Source: a virus. From it: a DNA stretch of 64,000 nt. Below the pieces are notes generated by a model, which was not told where the DNA came from, did no database searches, and saw only the letters and a list, made by a program, of their open reading frames with translations. Both the position numbers and the translations under genes were made by a program. This document shows, piece after piece, positions 30,701 to 38,072 of the stretch (positions are counted from its first letter, which is position 1; each line of letters opens with the position of its first letter). Where the stretch lies: the IMG/VR virus record IMGVR_UViG_3300031951_000074, positions 1-64,000 of that record; one strand, given 5' to 3'.

Positions 30701-31180
30701 TCGGCAGGTGCTGCTACTACTGGAGCACTTGCCGGCGGTGTAACCAGTACAGGAACACCTTCAGGTACTTTTGTCTATTCTGCTTCTGGTGGTACCGGAT
30801 ACAATATTGGTGGTTCTGGAGGCCGTGGAGGATACAATGGTGGTGGTGGTGGTGGTGGTGGCGGGTATAATTCTAATAGCAGTATCGGCGGTGCTGGAGG
30901 TGCTGGAGGCTTGGGGGGTGCAATTATAGACTCTAGTACTAATAGTAGTGGTGGTGGTGGTGCTGGAGGTGCTTCTGGAAATCCTGGAACTGCCGGCTCT
31001 AATGCCACCGATCCATTTTTGGGTGGCAGTGGTGGTGGCGGTGGTTCTGGTGGGCAGCCCGGCGCCGCAGGTGGAATACCTGGCGGGGGTGGCGGAGGAG
31101 GTGGAGCCGGTTCAAATGCCGTTTCTGGAGCAGGTGGTAATGGTGGGCATGGTTTTGTTCGCATAACTACATATTTCTGA
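27752..31180 (+). CDS. Large tail fibre with glycine-rich adhesin tip
   Basis: 1142 aa. The N-terminal domain (LDWGELAVNYTDGKLYYKK, residues 25-45) is a virion-attachment module shared with the protein at 36775-38058. Residues about 135-410 are three near-identical 90-residue repeats built on GTVTSVSGTGTVAGLSLSGT and SALNA(A/T)DFRTAIGAG. Next come ADKAKLNGI(E/Q)AGA repeats typical of fibre shafts, and a 240-residue C-terminal part, more than half Gly, starting at STWTKPAGAKLIHIILQAGG. Poly-Gly sandwich tips of this kind bind receptors in other phages. The repeats are close at DNA level too, so recombination between them is likely. Confidence 0.85.
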   Translation: MIPIILKKSNVPSKAPTTADLDWGELAVNYTDGKLYYKKQSDNDPTGTIDYFTSSTAATGVNNGALTLASASGTTNTAVTINNGTGFTANSSQNIQYTIAVGPALTALSTVMSPNNTGLLKKTGTDTYTLDTTNYLTSAVTSVSGTGTVAGLSLSGTVTSTGNLTLSGTLSAPVTSINDSTVVGRNLVKLADPNNITFLRVNADNTVSALNAADFRTAIGAGTGGGGTGTVTSVSGTGTVAGLSLSGTVTTTGNLSLSGTLSAPVSSINDSTTVGRNLVKLTDPGSITFLRVNADNTVSALNATDFRTAIGAGTGGGTGTVTSVSGTGTVAGLSLTGTVTTTGNLSLSGTLSAPVSSINDSTTVGRNLVKLADPGAVTFLRVNADNTVSALNATDFRTAIGAGTGGGGVIQVTASAPISSTGGSTPTISIDPATTSAAGSMSAADKAKLNGIEAGAQVNLPTNLGIGERTGLTAAITSSTGTSAILFNATDTLAGLMSAGDKIKLNGIPAGGNAATNLGIGERTGLTVAITSSTGTSAILFNATDTLAGLMSAADKAKLNGIQAGATANTGTVDSVAGKTGVVTLTKTDVGLGNVDNTSDADKPVSTAQQAALNLKANIDSPNFTGSVKENNNQVLHAGNYSGYSPTLTGGGASGSWSISVTGNASTATTLQTSRTINGVAFNGSQNIVVQDSTKLPLTGGTLTGSVTLNGGSIGIDVAPTDPAVSGRSIQIVNGGGLLWATTGSFVVANNITIDSSGNGVYQLATAASSYSQTAGTHRWYTAAGGTAGSVANMVEGLSLNSTALDSKVAIKENNNQVLHAGNYSNYAIPAVAPGTSGNVLTSNGSSWTSQAPSGGAGNSVNIQEFSTVGTSTWTKPAGAKLIHIILQAGGGGGGSGRVRASASFSTETAGGGGGGGGGGRTEFFFPASLFANTENVEVGAGGSGAASQTSITSGNAGSTGGNSTFGTTVRARARGGVGGNGGSAGAATTGALAGGVTSTGTPSGTFVYSASGGTGYNIGGSGGRGGYNGGGGGGGGGYNSNSSIGGAGGAGGLGGAIIDSSTNSSGGGGAGGASGNPGTAGSNATDPFLGGSGGGGGSGGQPGAAGGIPGGGGGGGGAGSNAVSGAGGNGGHGFVRITTYF

Positions 31181-31188
31181 GGTTATTT

Positions 31189-31419
31189 ATGAGAAAACAA
31201 TTTTTATTAAACACAGATGGATCTGTTCCAGCAGGTGTAGATATAAACCTGTTAAGATCTGAAAATATACCATTAGTAATTCCTACCCCAGTACCAGTAC
31301 AGTCAGGTATGGTTGCAGTAGAACAAGACCCTAAACCTGACGAGTATGGCGTACTGCGGCAAGTTTGGAAACTGGAACCTTTTGTTGCAGAAAATCAACC
31401 AACCCCTGAAGAACTATAA
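31189..31419 (+). CDS. Small fibre-cluster protein, 76 aa
   Basis: Eight bp after the large fibre gene, with GAGGTT as ribosome site. It begins MRKQFLLNTDGSVPAGVDIN and is rich in Pro, Val and Leu, ending in VWKLEPFVAENQPTPEEL. Small proteins of this form accompany phage fibre genes and may be chaperones or fibre-associated subunits; no family is assigned with confidence. Its DNA composition matches its neighbours. Confidence 0.7.
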   Translation: MRKQFLLNTDGSVPAGVDINLLRSENIPLVIPTPVPVQSGMVAVEQDPKPDEYGVLRQVWKLEPFVAENQPTPEEL

Positions 31420-31450
31420 AACCCAAACCAAGCGTTCCATATTTTTTAGC

Positions 31451-31479
31451 TTGTACACTTGAGTACGATATGTTATAAT
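31451..31479 (+). promoter_or_regulatory. Promoter within fibre cluster
   Basis: TTGTAC (31451-31456), 17 bp, TATAAT (31474-31479), 48 bp before the next start codon. Confidence 0.65.
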
Positions 31480-31526
31480 ACAAACAAATACCAGCATAAT
31501 TTTTAACCTTTTTAAAGGGCTATTAA

Positions 31527-31883
31527 ATGACAACAGAATTCAAAATTGTTATCGATAACATTCGTACTCATGATGTTCAAAACTTTGAAAAGGTAGTAAA
31601 ACAAATTGATTTTACTATTAGTGGTACAAAACAATCAGAAACATTCTCTTTACCACAAAGCTTGGTTTTGACGGATAAACAAATAGAAAACTTTATTCCT
31701 TTTGAAGATCTTACAGAAGCCTGGGCCGTAGACTTGATTGAAAAGAACTTTGATAACATAGAACAAGTAAAGTCACACATTGAATACGTACTAGATACTA
31801 TGGTTTTAAAAAAGAATCTAGTTCAACAAAGTCTACCTTGGGCTTCGGCAAGCAATGCTGTACGCCCTTTTGTTCTTTTTTAA
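31527..31883 (+). CDS. Hypothetical structural protein, 118 aa
   Basis: It begins MTTEFKIVIDNIRTHDVQNF, a strand-rich opening, then has a charged middle and a C-terminal helix (VKSHIEYVLDTMVLKKNLVQ). Small proteins with this kind of opening occur in phage structural clusters, where they are unannotated. Its own promoter (31451-31479) leads the following tail genes as well. It ends 12 bp before the 679-aa gene. Confidence 0.65.
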   Translation: MTTEFKIVIDNIRTHDVQNFEKVVKQIDFTISGTKQSETFSLPQSLVLTDKQIENFIPFEDLTEAWAVDLIEKNFDNIEQVKSHIEYVLDTMVLKKNLVQQSLPWASASNAVRPFVLF

Positions 31884-31895
31884 AGGGTATGATTT

Positions 31896-33935
31896 ATGAA
31901 AGTTATTAAACCAATTGAGGTGTTACGTGATACGTACACAGATGTAAACACAAGAGATGTTGTACCAGCTTGGAACAGCGGTACTACATACGGAAGCAGT
32001 AGTACTTTTGATAAAGTATGGGTACAGTATCTTGGAGTGGTGTACGAGAGCATCAAGCCCGTCAATTTAAACAACACACCGTCTAGTGGCAGTACTTGGT
32101 GGAGAACTGTAACCACAACGTCCTCAGACGATTTTGCCGGTTCTGTTTATAACAGTGGTACTACCTACAGTACCGGAGACATAGTATACTACCAAACAAG
32201 TAGTACCGACTGGCCAAAGTATTATCAGAGTTTGCAAAATACCAACTTAAACAAAACACCACCAGATAATTTGACTGGAACAACACCCTACTGGCTAGAT
32301 CTGGGATACACAAACACAAGTAAATTATACGATATTGAAACCAGTACACAGACCATTACAACCGACGAACTAATAACCACTTTTACTGCCCGCAAAGTTA
32401 CTAGTGGTGGAATATTTGGTGCTTATGGTTCGAGAGTTTTATTAACAGCAAAATCAGAACGCAACCTGTACTCCAAAATAGACTGGAATACTACTGCGTC
32501 AGTTCATACTACAACTCCAACACTGAACTCAATGGTTTTTGCAGCAGACAAAAACATATTGTTGTTGTGCGGTAACAGCGGGTTTTTGAAGTACAGCAAA
32601 GACAATGGAGTTACTTGGATTAATTGTGTTACTCCTGCCACAGCGCCAAATTTAAAAACACTGAGTTACAGCAAGGATAACTCTGTTTTTATAGCTGCAG
32701 GTACGAGTAGTGATTCAAGCACTGCCATAATTTGGAAGAGTTTGGATGGTATTAACTGGACTAATATAACAGGATTGCCAACAGGTAGTGTTTCCTTAAA
32801 CAAGGCTATCTGGATAAAGCAATTAAACAAGTTTGTAATTGCTGCCAGTAATGGAAATATTTATACTTCAGATGGTACAGCCACAACATGGTTAGCTTCA
32901 AGCGTCGGGGCTGGTACGACCGACTTGGTAGGAATTGTTTATAATCCAGCAAATGGACTAGTTCACGTAATAGGAAATAATACACTAAGATATAGCAGCG
33001 ATTTGAATACTTGGACAGCTATAATGTGGCTAAACAATATAAGAGATATTGCAGTTGTAAATAACAGTGATTATTCAACAACCGGTTCTACAACACAATA
33101 TTGTATAGTAGCTGGAACTAGTGGGTCGCTGAGTACTACTCATAAGAGCTCTGATGGTATCACTTGGTCAACAGCTGCAATACTGACTGGAATTCCAACA
33201 AATTATGTATCTTCTGGGGTAACATACTGCTATACAGAATCTAAGTGGGTATTAAACATAGGTGGGTATATACTAACCTGGGATGGCAGCGCGTCTACTA
33301 GTTATACAGATATTACACCCAGCAACAATCCAAATACCAATCGTACAAGAGTGTACTACAATAACTCAACAGACAGTCTTTTCTTTTTTGGTAATAATAG
33401 CACTCTAGTAACAAGCCCAAACATTTACTTTAAAGAGTACAACTTGAATAGTTCCCTAGTAGATAATTGGTATGATTATTTTTACAAAGATTACACTCTT
33501 TTGAGCGAGTCAATTTTTGAAGATATTCCTGTTTATACGCGTACAAGAATTACTATTTGTGTTATTGGAGATGTAGTGCGGTGTGGTATTGCTTTTGCTG
33601 GTATAAGTAACAAAATAGGAACAACACAATATGGAGCGTCAGCCGGTATTATTGACTACAGCAAAAAAGAAACAGACGAGTTTGGTACCACTACGTTTAT
33701 TAAGCGAGCTTTTAGCAAGCGAATGAATGTAAACTTAATTTTACTGAGCGCTGATTTGTACAGAGTACAAAAAGTTTTAAGCGATGTTCGTGCTACTCCG
33801 TGTATTTGGATAGGAAGTGACACAGATATTTACAAGAGTCTTACCATGTATGGGTATTACAGAGATTTTAGCTTGGAAATTCCATATCCAGAATATTCCT
33901 ATTGCAGCCTACAAGTAGAAGGATTAACAGAATGA
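31896..33935 (+). CDS. Tail tip protein with carbohydrate-binding and propeller-like parts
   Basis: 679 aa. Residues 25-75 and 88-140 are two copies of a small module, W-N-S-G-T-T-Y with later WW or YW, that resembles chitinase-type carbohydrate-binding modules. Residues 170-500 show sialidase-like repeats (GFLKYSKDNGVTWINC, AIIWKSLDGINWTNITG, THKSSDGITWSTA), with SxDG-x-T/N-W Asp-box signatures that build beta-propellers. The C-terminal 120 residues (FAGISNKIGTTQYGASAGI, then VRATPCIWIGSDTDIYKSL) look like a conserved tail-attachment domain. A receptor-binding or hub role is inferred; no glycosidase acid residues could be assigned. Confidence 0.75.
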   Translation: MKVIKPIEVLRDTYTDVNTRDVVPAWNSGTTYGSSSTFDKVWVQYLGVVYESIKPVNLNNTPSSGSTWWRTVTTTSSDDFAGSVYNSGTTYSTGDIVYYQTSSTDWPKYYQSLQNTNLNKTPPDNLTGTTPYWLDLGYTNTSKLYDIETSTQTITTDELITTFTARKVTSGGIFGAYGSRVLLTAKSERNLYSKIDWNTTASVHTTTPTLNSMVFAADKNILLLCGNSGFLKYSKDNGVTWINCVTPATAPNLKTLSYSKDNSVFIAAGTSSDSSTAIIWKSLDGINWTNITGLPTGSVSLNKAIWIKQLNKFVIAASNGNIYTSDGTATTWLASSVGAGTTDLVGIVYNPANGLVHVIGNNTLRYSSDLNTWTAIMWLNNIRDIAVVNNSDYSTTGSTTQYCIVAGTSGSLSTTHKSSDGITWSTAAILTGIPTNYVSSGVTYCYTESKWVLNIGGYILTWDGSASTSYTDITPSNNPNTNRTRVYYNNSTDSLFFFGNNSTLVTSPNIYFKEYNLNSSLVDNWYDYFYKDYTLLSESIFEDIPVYTRTRITICVIGDVVRCGIAFAGISNKIGTTQYGASAGIIDYSKKETDEFGTTTFIKRAFSKRMNVNLILLSADLYRVQKVLSDVRATPCIWIGSDTDIYKSLTMYGYYRDFSLEIPYPEYSYCSLQVEGLTE

Positions 33936-35179
33936 TTACAACAATTTCAACCCTACCACAATCACCAAATCGTAACGATCCTGCAACTTTTAGTGACAAA
34001 GCAGACGCTCTTTTGGGGGCAATGCCTACTCTTGTAACAGAACTAAATAGTTTTGTTAACGAAGTTAATACACTCAGTTTTAAAACTGCTTGTAAAGCCG
34101 CTACACTCGCTGCAATTACATTAAGTGGTACCCAAACAATTGATGGGCAAAACATAGTTGCAGGCGACAGAGTATTGGTAAAAAATCAAGCCAGTCTGGC
34201 AGAAAACGGTATTTATACAGCAAGTATTAATGCTTGGACAAGAGCACCAGACATGGATACAGTTGCTGAAGTTGCTGGCAGCTTTGTACCTGTTACTTTT
34301 GGGGCACAGCAGGGTGGAAAGATCTACTATACCACTTTTAATGCCACTGGAGCTACTTTGGGAACAACAGCTATTCCTTGGAATAGTTTAACAGAAGCCA
34401 GTATTACTGGAATAGGTACTGTTGCAGTTGCAAATGGCGGCACTGGTATTGCAAGTTATGCAATTGGTGATTTGATTTACGCCAGCGGTACAACTACTCT
34501 TGTAAAGCTAGCAGCAGCAGCGAGTGGTAATGTTTTAAAAAGTGGCACTGCGCCTAGCTGGGGCAAAGTAGCTTTAACATCTGATGTGTCTGGTACGCTT
34601 CCTGTGGCGTCTGGCGGTACTGGCGCAGCCACTCTGACCGCGAACAACGTCTTGCTGGGCAACGGCACCTCTGCTGTTCAGACGGTAGCGCCTGGTACGG
34701 CGGGCAATCTTTTGACCTCTGTTGGTGGCACTTGGGCAAGCGCTCCTCCACCGGCGGGTGGAGTGACAAGTCTCAACAGCCAGACAGGTGCTGTTGTAAC
34801 GACCGGATTTGGTGATATCGGTAGTGTTGCGGTACTGATGATTGCAACTAATACCAATGTGGCGGTTGGTTCGACTGTTGCGGGTAGCGATCTTCGATAC
34901 GGTTGGAATCCCAATTTTGGTGCAATGACCTACGGAGGTCTTACCGATTTTGCGACCAATCGTGGAAACAGTTCGGCAACATATAACGGCGGTGGCACTG
35001 CCCCGGCCGGGGGTGTCGGAACTTGGCGAAAGATAAGCTCTGGGAATACGTATTTTTCATCTGGTGGGTCTTACGCGGGAGTCAATTTAGTTTCTGCCTG
35101 CTGCGGCTCTTTTTTACAAGTTCAAGTATTTTCGGCTTCTTACGTTTGGGCCGCAGCCCTCTACGTCCGTGTTTCTTGA
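33932..35179 (+). CDS. Tail fibre protein with mosaic C-terminus
   Basis: 415 aa; ATG 33932 overlaps the previous stop (ATGA). Residues 1-140 hold a common fibre module (GDRVLVKNQASLAENGIY, WTRAPDMDT). Residues about 160-300 are shaft repeats of the VANGGTG-IASYAIGDLIYAS and LGNGTSAVQTV type, ending PPAGGVTSLNSQTG. The last 120 residues form a compact tip (WRKISSGNTYFSSGGSYAGV). DNA up to about 34,550 is AT-rich like its neighbours; beyond it GC rises sharply, so the distal half appears imported by recombination in the shared shaft repeat. Confidence 0.85.
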   Translation: MITTISTLPQSPNRNDPATFSDKADALLGAMPTLVTELNSFVNEVNTLSFKTACKAATLAAITLSGTQTIDGQNIVAGDRVLVKNQASLAENGIYTASINAWTRAPDMDTVAEVAGSFVPVTFGAQQGGKIYYTTFNATGATLGTTAIPWNSLTEASITGIGTVAVANGGTGIASYAIGDLIYASGTTTLVKLAAAASGNVLKSGTAPSWGKVALTSDVSGTLPVASGGTGAATLTANNVLLGNGTSAVQTVAPGTAGNLLTSVGGTWASAPPPAGGVTSLNSQTGAVVTTGFGDIGSVAVLMIATNTNVAVGSTVAGSDLRYGWNPNFGAMTYGGLTDFATNRGNSSATYNGGGTAPAGGVGTWRKISSGNTYFSSGGSYAGVNLVSACCGSFLQVQVFSASYVWAAALYVRVS

Positions 35180-35187
35180 GGTGCATC

Positions 35188-35460
35188 ATGTTCAATGTTC
35201 AATATGCAACTGATCTGGTCTGGGCAGATGCGGATCAAACCAACTTCAAATGCAACGTCAAGCTGGCCGAGTTTGATGAAGTCATGCCGTGCGGTGTAAA
35301 CGCAACGGATCGGTACGCACACATCAAAGAGCTTTGGACCAGGGGACTCGCGGGAGAGTACGGCCCCATCGCGCCCTATGTCGCGCCGCCTGAGCCGGAG
35401 CCCGAGTCCGTTGCACCTGTACAGGGACAGCCTACGCAGACGGGTGCGGAGCAGTTCTGA
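35188..35460 (+). CDS. Tail fibre accessory/assembly protein, 90 aa
   Basis: ATG 35188 follows TGAGGTG. The protein reads MFNVQYATDLVWADADQTNF, then VKLAEFDEVMPCGVNATDRY and helical LWTRGLAGEYGPIAPYV, ending in a Pro/Glu/Gln-rich tail. This pattern is common next to tail fibre genes of proteobacterial prophages, where it serves fibre assembly. Its GC-rich DNA belongs to the imported cassette. It shares ATGA with the next gene. Confidence 0.75.
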   Translation: MFNVQYATDLVWADADQTNFKCNVKLAEFDEVMPCGVNATDRYAHIKELWTRGLAGEYGPIAPYVAPPEPEPESVAPVQGQPTQTGAEQF

Positions 35461-35738
35461 TGAAATCTGTTTCCTCCAAATACAGCGTGACCTACGACGG
35501 TGCGGTGATGAACATCTACCACGCCAACAAGGGCGAAGGTCTTCCGGCTCACGAACATCGGTACTCGCACCTGACCATGTGCCACTCCGGTCGCTGTGTT
35601 GTGCGGAAAGAAAAGGGCGAGCGCATCATCGACAAGAACTCTACGCCGCTGAACTTGGTTGCCGGGGAGTGGCATGAGATCGAGGCGCTGGAGGATGATA
35701 CGGTGTTTGTAAACGTCTTTGCAGAGGGAAAGCAGTGA
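35460..35738 (+). CDS. Cupin-fold protein, 92 aa
   Basis: A small single-domain cupin: AHEHRYSHLTMCHSGRCVV (residues 30-48) gives His ligands in the first cupin motif, and GEWHEIEALEDDTVFVNVF fits the second. Metal-binding cupins range from sugar epimerases to sensors; here, in a fibre cassette, a role in fibre folding or sugar contact is possible but unproven. GC-rich like the gene before it. Its stop codon overlaps the start of a broken ORF. Confidence 0.75.
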   Translation: MKSVSSKYSVTYDGAVMNIYHANKGEGLPAHEHRYSHLTMCHSGRCVVRKEKGERIIDKNSTPLNLVAGEWHEIEALEDDTVFVNVFAEGKQ

Positions 35739-35869
35739 ACTTCGATGCAGCTTTCAACACCCTTCTCAATCCAGCACCCAACAGCCACCAACTTCGATAT
35801 AGTATCACTATCGATTATATAAGAATAAATAAAATACACCCACTAACCCTGGGTGTATTTTTTACTTGA
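35735..35869 (+). pseudogene. Truncated remnant, possibly a lysozyme N-terminus
   Basis: A GTG (35735) overlaps the cupin stop, in the coupled style of the cassette. The ORF begins with NFDAAFNTLLNPAP, which resembles the first residues of GH108-type phage lysozymes (NFD-x-AF-x-x-(L/V)-(L/I)), then loses coding character near 35,785, where GC falls back, and ends within the next promoter. It is best read as the edge of an imported block cut off at the junction. Confidence 0.45.
35831..35863 (+). terminator. Terminator after imported cassette
   Basis: AAAATACACCCA and TGGGTGTATTTT with a 7-nt loop and a T tract. Confidence 0.85.
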
Positions 35870-35894
35870 CAATTTTTACCCTGTATAGTATAAT
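35866..35894 (+). promoter_or_regulatory. Consensus promoter for second fibre operon
   Basis: TTGACA (35866-35871), 17 bp, TATAAT (35889-35894), with CAGGAG before the start at 35939. Confidence 0.85.
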
Positions 35895-35938
35895 TATACC
35901 TATAAAAAAATCTATACTTGTTTTAAGCAGGAGTTATT

Positions 35939-36523
35939 ATGACAGCACCTACCCGACTAAATTTAAAGATTTATCAGGGCAGTACCTTTAGGCAAATCTT
36001 ACGTTGGGAAAGTGCTACAAAGGTATATGTTCCTGTAACCTCTATTACAAACGCAGCACCAATGGTAATTACAGCCAATGCTCATGGAGCCCCTCAAGGC
36101 TGGAGAGTAAAACTCAGCAATGTGAATGGAATGAAAGAAGCCAATAATCTAGACTATGTAATAGCCACCGGAACCACTACAAACACCGTTACTATAAACA
36201 GTGTAAACAGTATTGGTTTCGCTACTTATACTAGCGGAGGCGTACTGGAGTACAATCAGCCCGTTGATTTAAGTGGTGTAACAGCAAGAATGCAGATCAG
36301 ACCAAAAGTAGACAGTGATCAAATATTAGACACTTTAACAACAGAAAATAATAAGATTGTTTTAGATAACGTTTTAAAAACTATTACAATAGAAATAGAC
36401 GAATCTGTAACTGCATCGTACTCTTTTAAGAGTGCAGTCTATGATCTAGAAGTCGTCAAAAACAACGATGTTATCCCATTTTTAACAGGAACAATCCTGC
36501 TTACTAAAGAGGTAACACGATGA
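35939..36523 (+). CDS. Tail/baseplate-associated protein, 194 aa
   Basis: It starts MTAPTRLNLKIYQGSTFRQI, the opening of a widespread phage structural family in which a short N-terminal strand region precedes beta domains. The insert with ITANAHGAPQGWRVKLSNVN and VNSIGFATYTSGGV looks like an independent small domain found in many phage proteins. The C-terminal half (VDLSGVTARMQIRPKVDSDQ) forms the conserved core. It overlaps the next gene by 4 nt. A role joining fibres to the tail is inferred. Confidence 0.7.
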   Translation: MTAPTRLNLKIYQGSTFRQILRWESATKVYVPVTSITNAAPMVITANAHGAPQGWRVKLSNVNGMKEANNLDYVIATGTTTNTVTINSVNSIGFATYTSGGVLEYNQPVDLSGVTARMQIRPKVDSDQILDTLTTENNKIVLDNVLKTITIEIDESVTASYSFKSAVYDLEVVKNNDVIPFLTGTILLTKEVTR

Positions 36524-36765
36524 GCTTTTACACTACTATAGAAAACGATTCAACCTCTAGTCTAGTAGTTATTGATGATACCAGAGAAATCATTATTGTT
36601 AGTGGAGCTATTGGCCCAAAGGGGGATAGTGGCGGAACCAACATAGGAAGTTATCCGGTTGTAGTATCAAATATTCAGGGCAATGATCTATTGTTGTTTA
36701 GCCAACCACAAAATGCTTGGGTAAACGTACCTCAGACTTCAATAACAGACGGCGGAACTTTTTAA
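36520..36765 (+). CDS. Small fibre-cluster protein, 81 aa
   Basis: Overlaps the previous stop (ATGA). It reads MSFYTTIENDSTSSLVVIDD, a strand pair, then IIIVSGAIGPKGDSGGTNIG, a short Gly-rich hinge with one collagen-like triplet, then NIQGNDLLLFSQPQNAWVNV, a motif that recurs in the protein at 36775-38058 (NVQNQNVLQYNSLLGVWQNV). It probably packs with the fibre base. No enzyme motif is present. Confidence 0.65.
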   Translation: MSFYTTIENDSTSSLVVIDDTREIIIVSGAIGPKGDSGGTNIGSYPVVVSNIQGNDLLLFSQPQNAWVNVPQTSITDGGTF

Positions 36766-36774
36766 GGAGGTTAG

Positions 36775-38058
36775 ATGGCGAATGTAATCAAATTAAAAAA
36801 TTCCGGAAATCCAGGGGTTATTCCAACACCAGTACAGTTAGTACATGGCGAATTGGCTATTAACTATGCTGATGGTAAGTTATATTACAAAAAATCAGAT
36901 AATACCATAGGCACAATAACCGCACAAGGCGGAAGCGGTTATGCACTAGCAGGTAACAACACAGATATTACCAGTCTTACAGGTATTACTGGTAATATCT
37001 CAACAATAAGTTATGTAGACTTTAATTTAAATAGTAATGTTACTGACCAAGAAGGCCGGTTGTATTGGAATAACCAAGACAATACCTTGGATATTTCTCA
37101 TTCTAGTACATTTAAATCTGCTGTCAATCAAACTTCAGTAGTTCCTCCATGTTTAAACAACAGTGGAACAGCGATTGCAAAAGGCAATCTTGTAATGGCC
37201 ACAGGCAGTCAGGGCGATAAAATAACTATCGCAAAGGCTGTTACCAATGGAACTATAGCAGCACAGTACATGCTGGGTGTTGCAGGCGAAAATATAACAT
37301 CAGGACAAGAATTTTCGCATATCATAACAACTGGTGTTGTTAGAGACATAAACACTGAAATTTGGCCTGTTGGAACTGTGTTATACCCAGATCCTGCAGT
37401 GCCTGGCGGCTTGACGAGTGTTGTTCCAACAGCCCCAAGTCTAAAAACTCCAATTGCAATAGTACTTCGTTCGCATCAAAATACTGGGCGAATTTATGTA
37501 CGAATGACTTGGGCCAGTGGTTTAGGAATCACAGACTCAAATGTTCAAGTCTCCAATGTACAAAATCAAAACGTTCTTCAGTATAACTCACTGTTGGGCG
37601 TTTGGCAGAATGTTCAAGATTTGTACTTAAATGGAGAGTTAAGCCACAAAGGATTGGTGTTAACAGAAGGTAATAAAATAGATCAGGTACTGACTATTAC
37701 CAAAACTCTTACACTTACAACAGACTGGCAAGACACAGGAATAGATTCCACAGACTTAGAAACTGGCACTTATATAGTCCAACTTTACGCAAACGACACT
37801 GGCTCAGGCGGAACAAATAGTAATGAGTATTACAGTGGCACAATGAGTTGGTACAGTGGACAAACAAATAGTTCATTAGAACTACCAACAGACGAAATTG
37901 TGTTACACAGAGCAGGGGGCAGTGGCGACGGAGCCATGTACCTTAGAACCTATAGAACACCACTAGCGGATCCTAGTGATTTAAAACTTCAAATCTACTC
38001 AAACACGGCCAGTGCATCTAGCAGCAACTACGTGTTTAAATTTAGAAAAATGATATAA
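36775..38058 (+). CDS. Tail fibre protein, 427 aa
   Basis: AAGGAGG precedes the ATG. The N-terminus (LVHGELAINYADGKLYYKKS) repeats the attachment module of the 1142-aa fibre. The middle (YVDFNLNSNVTDQEGRLYWN, then NSGTAIAKGNLVMATGSQGD) is a beta-rich domain found in many phage fibres and pyocin-like tails. The C-terminus (LTTDWQDTGIDSTDLETGTY through KFRKMI) forms a globular tip. No intramolecular chaperone is present. It may be an alternative fibre sharing a socket with the large fibre. Confidence 0.8.
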   Translation: MANVIKLKNSGNPGVIPTPVQLVHGELAINYADGKLYYKKSDNTIGTITAQGGSGYALAGNNTDITSLTGITGNISTISYVDFNLNSNVTDQEGRLYWNNQDNTLDISHSSTFKSAVNQTSVVPPCLNNSGTAIAKGNLVMATGSQGDKITIAKAVTNGTIAAQYMLGVAGENITSGQEFSHIITTGVVRDINTEIWPVGTVLYPDPAVPGGLTSVVPTAPSLKTPIAIVLRSHQNTGRIYVRMTWASGLGITDSNVQVSNVQNQNVLQYNSLLGVWQNVQDLYLNGELSHKGLVLTEGNKIDQVLTITKTLTLTTDWQDTGIDSTDLETGTYIVQLYANDTGSGGTNSNEYYSGTMSWYSGQTNSSLELPTDEIVLHRAGGSGDGAMYLRTYRTPLADPSDLKLQIYSNTASASSSNYVFKFRKMI

Positions 38059-38072
38059 CTTAGGAGCACGAC

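Noticed and set aside
30775-31164. Pro-rich minus-strand ORF
   Set aside because: The antisense of Gly codons (GGN to NCC); not a collagen or PPE protein.
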